A stretch of DNA of 11,257 nt, taken from positions 1-11,257 of the forward strand of contig CALQCP020000052.1 of NCBI GenBank assembly GCA_943329105.2. The letters run 5' to 3'. The stretch comes from Chitinophaga pinensis (lineage in GTDB: Bacteria > Planctomycetota > Phycisphaerae > Phycisphaerales > SM1A02). This document shows positions 5,560 through 11,257 of the stretch, one piece after another; within the stretch, counting starts at the first letter, position 1; the number at the start of each line of letters is the position of its first letter. Under the pieces are notes generated by a model. It was given only the letters and a program-made list of their open reading frames with translations. It was not told the origin of the DNA and did not search any database. The position numbers and the translations under genes are program-made.

Positions 5560-6719
5560 GGACGCAGCTCCTTGGCGGCAACCGGGGACGCGCCACCGCC
5601 GGTCACACCGCCAGCTACCCCGCCAGGACCTTCATCGCCATCAGGTGCGTCTTCCTTTGCGCCGCGCGCAGGCAAGATGCCCTCGGGGCGGAAGATCATC
5701 ATCAGTACCAGTGCCAAGCCGAAGACCAAGAACTTCCAGTTGGTGGGGCTGATCAGCACATTCTGAGCCCACGTCTTCACAAAGAGGAACGCCCACTGCA
5801 ATCCGTGTGCTTCGGCCAGCGCTGCAGGTGGAGCGGCATCGGATCCCCCCATCAGTTCGGTGAGTTTCACCAGCACAATGGAGTTCATGCCAACCATCAC
5901 CAGCGCGCCGAGGAGAACTCCACGCACGCTGCCAATGCCGCCAACAATCACAATGCACAGAGCAAGAATGGAAATCTGAAAGTCATAGTTGCCCGGCTCG
6001 CCGGAACTGGAAAGCCGACTGGCAGTCAATGCACCGGCAAGCGCGGCCAGTGACGCGCACGTTGCAAAGGCCAGCATCTTGGCGTGATCGGGGCGAATAC
6101 CCATGGCTCGGCTCGCTAATTCATCCTCGCGGATGGAGATCCAACCGCGTCCGATGCGGCTGCGTTCCAGACTGCGTGCGCCGGTAGCAACTACCAGAAC
6201 AATCACCATGAAGAGCCAGTACTGACCACTTCCACTGAGTTCATGACCGAACAGCGTTGGTGGCGGCAGCGGATTGATGCCTTGGGTTCCCTTGGTAATG
6301 GAATCCATGTTCACCAAGACATCTTTGACGATCTCACCGAATCCAAGCGTCACGATCGCAAGGTAATCACCGCGTACGCGCAGCGTTGGCGCACCGAGTG
6401 CAAACCCCGCAAGCGCGCCCGCGGCCATCGTCAGGCCGAGCGCGCTCCAGAAACCCAGTTGGAATGGGTAAATCTCGCAGGTGGAAATGGCAAACACATA
6501 CGCACCGATAGCGGCGAATGCAGCCACACCCAAGTTCAACAGTCCAGTGAATCCGGTGAGGATATTCAGCCCCAGACCAAGAATTGCATAGACAAACACA
6601 TCCGTCATTGGATCGCTGATATGGAGCCCCAGCGGAACAAATTTCTCAACGATCGGAATGCTGGCAACCGCCGCGATCAGCAGCAGATTGATGGTGATTC
6701 GCTTGGAAGAAATGGCCAT
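5556..6719 (-). CDS. livM: Branched-chain amino-acid ABC transporter permease LivM
   Basis: LivM pairs with LivH to form the inner-membrane channel. The 387-residue protein has about ten hydrophobic segments and LivM hallmarks: GLGLNILTGFTGLLNLG near residue 50, RVRGDYLAIVTLGFGEI, GRGWISIREDELASRAMGI (the cytoplasmic ATPase-contact loop), IVGGIGSVRGVLLGA and a closing IFRPEGILP. The ATG at 6719 lies 4 bases after the livH stop and has GGGAGAAGG upstream. An in-frame TTG at 6752 inside livH is not needed. Two oddities: about 30 extra residues before the last membrane segment (MGGSDAAPPAALAEAHGLQ and following), and a soluble acidic then Gly-rich C-terminal tail (about residues 353-387) that overlaps the start of livG. 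Confidence 0.95.
   Translation of the reverse strand: MAISSKRITINLLLIAAVASIPIVEKFVPLGLHISDPMTDVFVYAILGLGLNILTGFTGLLNLGVAAFAAIGAYVFAISTCEIYPFQLGFWSALGLTMAAGALAGFALGAPTLRVRGDYLAIVTLGFGEIVKDVLVNMDSITKGTQGINPLPPPTLFGHELSGSGQYWLFMVIVLVVATGARSLERSRIGRGWISIREDELASRAMGIRPDHAKMLAFATCASLAALAGALTASRLSSSGEPGNYDFQISILALCIVIVGGIGSVRGVLLGALVMVGMNSIVLVKLTELMGGSDAAPPAALAEAHGLQWAFLFVKTWAQNVLISPTNWKFLVFGLALVLMMIFRPEGILPARGAKEDAPDGDEGPGGVAGGVTGGGASPVAAKELRP
5568..5573 (-). promoter_or_regulatory. Ribosome binding site of livG
   Basis: The minus strand reads AAGGAG, 8 bases before the ATG at 5559 and inside the last livM codons. It fixes the ATG that overlaps the livM stop as the livG start. Confidence 0.6.
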
Positions 6720-6723
6720 CGGG

Positions 6724-7770
6724 TTACACCTTCTCCCGCAGCTTTGCACCAAGCAGACCCGATGGTCGGAACACCAAGATCAAGATGAGAATGCCGAACA
6801 CCACCGTGTTGGTCCAGCGGGCCTCAAGATAGCCATCACTCATGGAGCGAATCACGCCGATCAAGATTCCGCCGAGAACCGCGCCGGGAAGATTTCCAAT
6901 GCCACCGAGCACTGCGGCGATGAACGCATCCATGCCCATTCGATAGCCCATCTGGAAGCTGACCGTTTGGTTGTAGAGGCTGTAGACCACCGTGGCAAAT
7001 CCACCAAGCGAGCCGCCGATGAAGAACGATGCGCCAATGACGCGCTCCACATCGATACCCATGAGCGAAGCACCAGTGGGATTCTGCGCCACAGCGCGCA
7101 TCGCCTTCCCAAGCTTGGTGAATCGCACTAGGTAAGTGAGCGCCACCATCAGTGGGAGCGTCACGCACAACACCAAGAGATCTGTGCGCGAGTAGATGAC
7201 ATCACCGATTTGCGCAGCGGGAGCCGCAGAAACCAACGCTGGAAATGCCTTTGGCGCAGCGGAACTTGTTCCATCGGCAAACACATCCATGGGCAAACCG
7301 CCCCAGAAGAGCCCCAGATTCACCAAGATGAAACTTGCACCGATGGCACTCACCAACAGACTCAATTTGCTGGCTTTGCGAAGCGGTCGATAGGCAAGAC
7401 GGTTGATCGACCAATTCAGCGAGCCGCAGAATGCAGCAGTGCCAACGAGCACCATCACGAGTCCCATGATGCCGCCCGTACCCGCCCATTGGTCAACACC
7501 AAGCGCCCCCACAACAGTGAGCGCAAAGTATGCGCCCAACATGCATAGGTCGCCGTGCGCAAAGTTGATCAACTCAATGATGCCGTACACCATGGTGTAA
7601 CCAATGGCGATCAGTGCAATGATCATGCCATTGGAAAGACCGGTGACGAGTTGCTGAGTGAATACCTCTTGCGACGACAGCAGACCATCACGGGCAAAGG
7701 CACCAACAGCGTCGACGCGTGAAAGCGCGCACGCTGCCAGAAACTCTGCCGCAGCAACCGATTGCTGCAT
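6724..7770 (-). CDS. livH: Branched-chain amino-acid ABC transporter permease LivH
   Basis: The partner permease of LivM, 348 residues with about eight hydrophobic segments. The family core starts at about residue 36 with VFTQQLVTGLSNGMIIALIA and continues with GYTMVYGIIELINFAHGD (57-74), the most conserved LivH stretch. Further landmarks are NRLAYRPLRKAS, FTKLGKAMRAVAQNP (the ATPase-contact loop) and LGGIGNLPGAVLGG, ending in VFRPSGLLG. About 35 residues before the core are extra compared with most LivH proteins and are mildly hydrophobic. The ATG at 7770 overlaps the livK stop by one base (TGATG). A GTG directly before it at 7773 is an alternative. The tight junctions on both sides place it second in the operon. 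Confidence 0.95.
   Translation of the reverse strand: MQQSVAAAEFLAACALSRVDAVGAFARDGLLSSQEVFTQQLVTGLSNGMIIALIAIGYTMVYGIIELINFAHGDLCMLGAYFALTVVGALGVDQWAGTGGIMGLVMVLVGTAAFCGSLNWSINRLAYRPLRKASKLSLLVSAIGASFILVNLGLFWGGLPMDVFADGTSSAAPKAFPALVSAAPAAQIGDVIYSRTDLLVLCVTLPLMVALTYLVRFTKLGKAMRAVAQNPTGASLMGIDVERVIGASFFIGGSLGGFATVVYSLYNQTVSFQMGYRMGMDAFIAAVLGGIGNLPGAVLGGILIGVIRSMSDGYLEARWTNTVVFGILILILVFRPSGLLGAKLREKV
6729..6737 (-). promoter_or_regulatory. Ribosome binding site of livM
   Basis: The minus strand reads GGGAGAAGG across the end of livH, 9 bases before the ATG at 6719. It supports that ATG over the in-frame TTG at 6752. Confidence 0.5.
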
Positions 7771-9014
7771 CACTTAGCCTTCGCCGCCCCACCCGCTGTG
7801 CGGACGAACTTGAAGGCACCGTCTTCAATGGTGTTGATCGACATGGTGCGAATGGACGTGTCACCATTCTCATCAAAGCTCCACGTGCCAAGCGCTCCGT
7901 TGAAGTCTTTGGTGGCGGCCACCGCAGCAATGATGGCCGCGCGATCCTTGGTCTCAGCGCGGTCGATGGCATCAAGCAAGACGCACCCTGCTTCGTACCC
8001 ATAGACGGCATACGCCTCAGGAATCTCGCCATATTTCGCTTGGTAGCTCTTCACGAACTTGGCGCCGATACCAGTCAACATTTCCGAAGGCACACCGCCG
8101 AAGGTGATGTACACGCCGCCTTGTTCCTTGGTGACGCTGTCCTTGCCAGCGGCCTCGATGAATGCCTTTTCAAAGGTGCCATCGGGTGAAACGAACGGAA
8201 TCTTGGCTCCGCCGGCACGTAAATCCTTGAGTACCTGCGCGGCATTGGTCTGCGTCGTGCCGCCAAAGAAGACGACATCCGGAGCAGCGGCGCGAATCTT
8301 GGTGACCAGCGATCGATAGTTGGAAGCCTTGGCGTCAATACCTTCAAAGCCGACCACCTCAACCCCAGTGGATTCGGCGGTCTTCTTGAAGACATCGGCA
8401 ATGCCCTTGCCGTACAGCTCGCGATCGTGGAGGATGAATACCTTTGTTGCCTTCAGGTCGTTGCGGCAGAATTCACACGCGACGGCGCCCTGAATGTCAT
8501 CCGCTGGCACAACGCGGAAGTAACTGACCTTGCCCGATGGGCGATAGACAGCCGGCTCATTTGGTTCGCCAAGGCCGGGCTTGGTCAGTCCGGCGGCGGT
8601 GTTGCCCGGACTCACCATCACCAGTCCGGCTTTATTAAGAAGCGGCATAGAGATCTTGGCCGCACCGGAGTTGTAGGTACCGATGTATCCCACCACCGCC
8701 GGATCAGCGATCGCTCGCTTGGCGTTGGCGGACTCAATTTGACCGTCCCAGTTTCCCTTTTGCGGACTGGCGTCATCCATCGCCTCAAACTCAATCTTAA
8801 ATCCATCAACCATCGCGCCCCGCTCTTCAATGGCCATCTTGATGCCATTCACGATGCTGGTGGTCTGCGCGTTGGCACTACCAGTCTGTGGAAGACTGCT
8901 GACAATTTTCAACTTCTTGTTTGGCGCATCCTGAACAGCAAAGACGGGGGCGGCGGCGAGGAGAAATGCAGCGCCAGTAAGCGCGGCAACGATGGAAGCG
9001 GTCCGGCGGATCAT
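7770..9014 (-). CDS. livK: Periplasmic branched-chain amino-acid-type binding protein LivK/LivJ
   Basis: The ligand-binding subunit (type I periplasmic binding fold, Peripla_BP_6), 414 residues. The ATG at 9014 is chosen because it starts a clear signal peptide, MIRRTASIVAALTGAAFLLA, with a VFA cleavage site near residue 26. The 35 in-frame codons before it have no such logic. The mature protein starts KKLKIVSSLPQTGSANAQTT and continues with GYIGTYNSGAAKISMPLLNK and MVSPGNTAAGLT, the region that grips the amino and carboxyl groups of the ligand in LivJ. Later come ILHDRELYGKGIAD, VFFGGTTQTNA and AYAVYGYEAG. There is no lipobox cysteine after the signal, so it should be free in the periplasm. 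No Shine-Dalgarno sequence is visible. It is first in the operon. The ligand is most likely Leu/Ile/Val, but relatives bind other amino acids, amides or urea. Confidence 0.92.
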   Translation of the reverse strand: MIRRTASIVAALTGAAFLLAAAPVFAVQDAPNKKLKIVSSLPQTGSANAQTTSIVNGIKMAIEERGAMVDGFKIEFEAMDDASPQKGNWDGQIESANAKRAIADPAVVGYIGTYNSGAAKISMPLLNKAGLVMVSPGNTAAGLTKPGLGEPNEPAVYRPSGKVSYFRVVPADDIQGAVACEFCRNDLKATKVFILHDRELYGKGIADVFKKTAESTGVEVVGFEGIDAKASNYRSLVTKIRAAAPDVVFFGGTTQTNAAQVLKDLRAGGAKIPFVSPDGTFEKAFIEAAGKDSVTKEQGGVYITFGGVPSEMLTGIGAKFVKSYQAKYGEIPEAYAVYGYEAGCVLLDAIDRAETKDRAAIIAAVAATKDFNGALGTWSFDENGDTSIRTMSINTIEDGAFKFVRTAGGAAKAK

Positions 9015-9031
9015 GACGCGGAATGATAGCG

Positions 9032-9063
9032 AGACAAATCTGTCTGCTCGGGTGCGCGACCCG
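9032..9063. promoter_or_regulatory. Inverted repeats in the livK / SYLF divergent intergenic region
   Basis: The 127-bp gap between livK and the divergent SYLF gene must hold both promoters. It contains AGACA-AATC-TGTCT at 9032-9045 and the perfect CGGGT-GCGCG-ACCCG at 9049-9063. Both lie in the presumed livK leader or promoter, 18-50 bases before its ATG. They could be an operator pair or leader hairpins. No strong sigma-70 promoter stands out: a TATCAT at 9023-9028 (minus) has no matching -35 at normal spacing. Confidence 0.3.
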
Positions 9064-9141
9064 TCCAACCCGGTCACTACAAAGTCGGTATCTTCCGTTT
9101 GTCCCAACAGCTCATCCATTCACTCAACTGAGAACACCACT

Positions 9142-9708
9142 ATGAAGAAGACTGCACTCTGCCTCCCCGCCATGATCCTCGCCGGCATTTCGCTCAGCGC
9201 GCTCCCGATGGGATGCGACTCTGCGTCCAAGCTCCCACCTGCCGAGCAGGCCGCCATCCTCAAGGACTCCGCGCAGGGAACGGTCGATCGTTGCAAGACG
9301 AAGTTCCCTGCAACGGCCAAGGAATTCACCAACGCATACGGCTATGCGGTCTACCCAGAAATCGGCAAGGGCGGCTTGGTCGTCGGCGGCTTCAAGGGCA
9401 CTGGTCTGGTGTACGAGGGCGGCAAGTTGGTAGCCAAGAGCGTGGTCGGCGGCGGAACCATCGGCGCGCAAATCGGCGGCCAGGCATACGCGCAAGTCAT
9501 CTTCTTCAAGGACAAGATGGCCTTCGACCGCTTCAAGCGTGGCGAGACCGCGTTCCAAGCCGGCGCTTCCGCTGTTGCAGCGAATGCTGGTGCAAGCACC
9601 GCGATCGACTACAAGAATGGCGTCGCAGTGGTTGCCTTCGGAGCAGAGGGTCTGATGCTGGAAGGCGTGATCGGCGGACAGACCTTCACGTTCGAACCGA
9701 TCAAGTGA
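9142..9708 (+). CDS. Exported SYLF-domain (Ysc84/DUF500) protein, possible lipoprotein
   Basis: A 188-residue protein. Residues 1-24 are a signal sequence (MKKTALCLPAMILAGISLSA...) followed by LPMGC, with Cys25 as the candidate lipid-attachment site. The lipobox is atypical because Pro sits at -3, so cleavage by signal peptidase I is possible. The rest matches the SYLF/Ysc84 lipid-binding domain: AKEFTNAYGYAVYPEIGKGG near residues 54-73, then VVGGFKGTGLVYEGGK, VVGGGTIGAQIGGQAYAQVI, and the C-terminal VVAFGAEGLMLEGVIGGQTFTFEPI. In characterised eukaryotic relatives this domain binds phosphoinositides; bacterial members are exported and of unclear role. The ATG at 9142 has no Shine-Dalgarno sequence but begins the signal peptide. 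It diverges from livK and its last 8 bases overlap the end of lpxB on the opposite strand. Confidence 0.88.
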   Translation: MKKTALCLPAMILAGISLSALPMGCDSASKLPPAEQAAILKDSAQGTVDRCKTKFPATAKEFTNAYGYAVYPEIGKGGLVVGGFKGTGLVYEGGKLVAKSVVGGGTIGAQIGGQAYAQVIFFKDKMAFDRFKRGETAFQAGASAVAANAGASTAIDYKNGVAVVAFGAEGLMLEGVIGGQTFTFEPIK

Positions 9709-10885
9709 TAGACATCGGGCGCGCTTCGGCGCGGCCCGGCGCACTATCAATGAAACCAAGCACGACCTCGGCCGCCTCGCGGCCGGGGTCGTGTCCTTCA
9801 AAGCTCCGCGTGACTGCATCAAGATCACGGGACATGCGCGCCCGGAGTCCAGCATCATCAAGAAGCGGCTCCAACGCGCGTAACAACGGCCCCGCCCCGC
9901 CTGCGTGCGGAATGAACTCCGGGACAATCTCACGGCGCGCGATGATGTTTGGTAGCAACCGATGCGGCGTGAGCAGCACCACGGCACTGCCTGCGGCTTT
10001 CACAAAGCCCGTTCGATACAGCGCCACCATGGGCTTACGTTGATGTGCAAGGTCAAGGCTGACCGTGCCACTGACATTGAGCGCACAATCGCACCACGCG
10101 ATGGCAGCATCCGGATCATTGCTTGCCACATGCAAGTTGCTCGGCCACGCAGCACCACGAGCAGCAGCGTGCACCAACGGGACCAGCGCTTCATTGGCTG
10201 CCATGACAAGCCCAACAAGGCCGGGTCGCGTATGCGTGACCGCACGGAATACCTCCAACATAAGCGGCATGTTGGCGCGCACTTCACTGCTGCGGCTTCC
10301 AGGCAGCAGTAACAAGTTCGGCGCACCCGCGGGAAGCTCCTTGGCACGCAACAGCGCATTTGGACTCACCGGCTCGCCAAGCACTGGATGCCCAATGAAG
10401 TGTGCGCGCACGCCGCGCGACCGAAACCACTCTTCTTCAAATGGCAGCAGGCAAAGAATTGCATCACTGGTACGCCGCCACTTCCGAATCCGCCACGGCG
10501 CCCACGCCCACAGTTGCGGCGCAACCAGATTCACCACGCGTGATCCACCGGCAGATCCGCGACCATGCTGCTTCATCCATGAGGCAATATGCCAATTCGC
10601 CGCGGGGCTATCGACTGGCACATGCACATCCACTGGATTGACGGCTGCCCACGCACGAATATTCGCAACGATGCGCCGAACCTCAGAAATCTTCTTCAAC
10701 CCCACCAGCGTCATGGCACCATCACGCGCTGTCTCGCCCGCCATCTCACACCCAGCAGCACGCATCTTGGGGCCGCCCCAACCAACCACGCGAACATCCG
10801 GGGCCAGCGCCCGCAATGCTCGCACCAAAGGCGCAGCATGGGCATCCCCGGAGGGCTCGAACGCAGTAACTAGAACGGTTGGCAC
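9701..10885 (-). CDS. lpxB: Lipid-A-disaccharide synthase LpxB
   Basis: LpxB (GT-B fold, family GT19) joins UDP-2,3-diacylglucosamine to lipid X, forming the lipid A disaccharide at the inner-membrane surface. With a GTG start at 10885 it has 394 residues (E. coli 382). Landmarks are VTAFEPSGD (6-14, like AGETSGD), GWGGPKMRAAG (35-45), VDSPAAN (91-97, where E. coli has IDAPDFN with the essential Asp98), APQLWAWAPWR (122-132, like SPSVWAWR), LLPFE (146-150), FIGHPV (163-168), LLPGSR (193-198, essential Arg) and VSGTVSLD (271-278), where most have SGTAALE. LLPNIIARREIVPE also matches. The GTG places the first strand right at the N-terminus, as in E. coli. An in-frame ATG at 10969 would add 28 residues (CPGCTGGHRP...) that do not look like LpxB. 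No Shine-Dalgarno sequence decides it. It converges on the SYLF gene. Confidence 0.92.
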   Translation of the reverse strand: MPTVLVTAFEPSGDAHAAPLVRALRALAPDVRVVGWGGPKMRAAGCEMAGETARDGAMTLVGLKKISEVRRIVANIRAWAAVNPVDVHVPVDSPAANWHIASWMKQHGRGSAGGSRVVNLVAPQLWAWAPWRIRKWRRTSDAILCLLPFEEEWFRSRGVRAHFIGHPVLGEPVSPNALLRAKELPAGAPNLLLLPGSRSSEVRANMPLMLEVFRAVTHTRPGLVGLVMAANEALVPLVHAAARGAAWPSNLHVASNDPDAAIAWCDCALNVSGTVSLDLAHQRKPMVALYRTGFVKAAGSAVVLLTPHRLLPNIIARREIVPEFIPHAGGAGPLLRALEPLLDDAGLRARMSRDLDAVTRSFEGHDPGREAAEVVLGFIDSAPGRAEARPMSIT

Positions 10886-11037
10886 GTGCGCAGCATAGGA
10901 AATGCACTCAGCCTTGATGCGGGGCGGGACGGGTCGATGCCCACCAGTACATCCTGGACAAAGGGGCATGACATTTCTAGTTGCATTGTGGGATCACGAT
11001 GTCTTACTGGGTTGCGTTGTGGCAACACGGTTGCGTA

Positions 11038-11106
11038 CTGGCCCGCATTCGCCTTACGAGGACGGCCGCTGAGCGCGGCCCTGTCCTCTCCGGCGCTTGC
11101 GGCCAG
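11038..11106. repeat. Extended stem-loop, about 24 possible base pairs
   Basis: Outer stem CTGGCC (11038-11043) with GGCCAG (11101-11106); then GC (11045-11046) with GC (11099-11100); a 3 x 3 internal loop; CGCC (11050-11053) with GGCG (11092-11095). The inner arm is GAGGAC (11058-11063) with GTCCTC (11083-11088), then GGCCGC (11064-11069) with GCGGCC (11075-11080) around a 5-base TGAGC loop. Helices broken by symmetric loops and small bulges look like an RNA fold, not a DNA insertion-sequence end. Confidence 0.65.
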
Positions 11107-11191
11107 GGGAACGGGTTCCAAACTGTGCATGCACGCGTCCTGCGTGTTCGAGCCCCCGCAGTGAGCACGGGATCCTCGGTAAGCGGCGTGT

Positions 11192-11253
11192 GAAACTGAG
11201 AAGTCCGGCAGTTGGACGTACGCCCCGTGGGTGCCAACCGGACGAACAGTTTC
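11192..11253. repeat. Long hairpin at right edge
   Basis: GAAACTG (11192-11198) pairs with CAGTTTC (11247-11253). After an AGAA / GAA internal loop, GTCCGG (11203-11208) pairs with CCGGAC (11238-11243). A further TTGG / CCAA pairing (11212-11215 with 11234-11237) is possible, enclosing an 18-base loop. That is 13 perfect pairs plus 4 more. GGC at 11185-11187 could extend the outer stem with GCC at 11254-11256 across a 4-base bulge. Confidence 0.6.
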
Positions 11254-11257
11254 GCCC

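Larger units (their letters stand above)
10886..11257. ncRNA. Gene-free, highly structured segment; candidate RNA gene or lpxB leader cut by window edge
   Basis: I find no credible protein here: the open frames on both strands are rich in Arg, Cys, Thr and Pro and match nothing I know. From about 11010 the sequence is dense in inverted repeats: a multi-part stem at 11038-11106, a GCACGC/GCGTGT hairpin at 11131-11147, a GTGCATGCAC palindrome at 11125-11134 and a long hairpin at 11192-11253 that nearly touches the window edge. GGTTGCGT also repeats at 11010-11017 and 11029-11036. This density suggests a folded RNA. I compared it by eye with RNase P RNA, tmRNA, 6S, SRP RNA and common riboswitches and could not make a match. 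The strand is unknown. On the minus strand it would be the lpxB leader or an upstream RNA. Confidence 0.3.

Noticed and set aside
6720..6752. TTG start for livM inside livH
   Set aside because: The ATG at 6719 has a good Shine-Dalgarno sequence and starts where other LivM proteins do. The 11 extra residues are simply the livH end read in another frame.
6243..6788. A 181-codon plus-strand frame opposite livM
   Set aside because: Antisense to conserved membrane-protein sequence; Gln/Arg/His-rich composition is typical of the complement of hydrophobic codons.
9213..10043. A 276-codon plus-strand frame spanning the SYLF gene and the end of lpxB
   Set aside because: Translation is dominated by Arg/Gly and is out of frame with the SYLF domain. 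Both overlapped genes are well supported.
10065..10898. A 277-codon open frame on the plus strand opposite lpxB
   Set aside because: Long, but antisense to conserved LpxB motifs, with a low-complexity Ala/Arg/Ser/Thr composition.
11196..11201. CTGAGA as part of a thiamine (TPP) riboswitch
   Set aside because: The other TPP riboswitch motifs are absent and the bases sit in a local hairpin.
11192..11257. Resemblance of GAGAAGTCCGG and GGGTGCC to the conserved start of RNase P RNA
   Set aside because: The universal GAGGAAAGTCC is not matched, no partner for helix P4 or the ACAGAACCC-type region is in the window, and the bases pair locally instead. Too weak to name.
1..11257. CRISPR arrays, insertion sequences, toxin-antitoxin or defence genes
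   Set aside because: I looked for regularly spaced repeats, transposase motifs, terminal inverted repeats with target duplications and known defence domains, and saw none.

Overview
The window looks like a chromosomal piece of a Gram-negative bacterium with fairly high GC. A member of the Planctomycetota, perhaps the Phycisphaerae, is my best guess. The reasons are a secreted parallel beta-helix protein of the kind common in planctomycete genomes, first-in-transcript genes without a visible Shine-Dalgarno sequence, and an enlarged LivG. The placement is an inference from style; there is no rRNA or other phylogenetic marker here. No mobile element, CRISPR array, phage gene or resistance gene was seen.

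Layout. 1-766 (minus): the N-terminal part of a secreted beta-helix protein that runs off the left edge. 977-1250 (minus): two near-identical tRNA-Glu genes (UUC and CUC anticodons) with a strong hairpin between them and a plausible -10 box in front. 1290-2686 (plus): a nucleoside phosphorylase/nucleosidase-family enzyme, then nadD (NAD biosynthesis). 2737-3702 (minus): an acidic, soluble protein of unknown function that converges on nadD. 3755-9014 (minus): a complete branched-chain amino-acid-type ABC transporter in the order livK-livH-livM-livG-livF, with all internal junctions overlapping or 4 bases apart. 9142-9708 (plus): a small exported SYLF (Ysc84/DUF500) domain protein, divergent from livK. 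9701-10885 (minus): lpxB, overlapping the SYLF gene tail-to-tail by 8 bp. 10886-11257: no convincing gene, but strong nested inverted repeats that look like a structured RNA cut by the right edge.

How the parts work together. LivK would capture an amino acid or similar small ligand in the periplasm, LivH and LivM form the membrane channel, and LivG and LivF hydrolyse ATP. The tight junctions imply one translationally coupled mRNA. LpxB implies lipid A synthesis and thus an LPS-bearing outer membrane. NadD and the nucleosidase both act on nucleotides or nucleosides, but their adjacency does not prove a shared pathway.

The most unusual observations are a roughly 95-residue insertion in LivG that contains two hydrophobic segments, placed between the Walker A region and the Q-loop, and the unidentified structured segment at the right edge. 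Neither amounts to proof of a new system.
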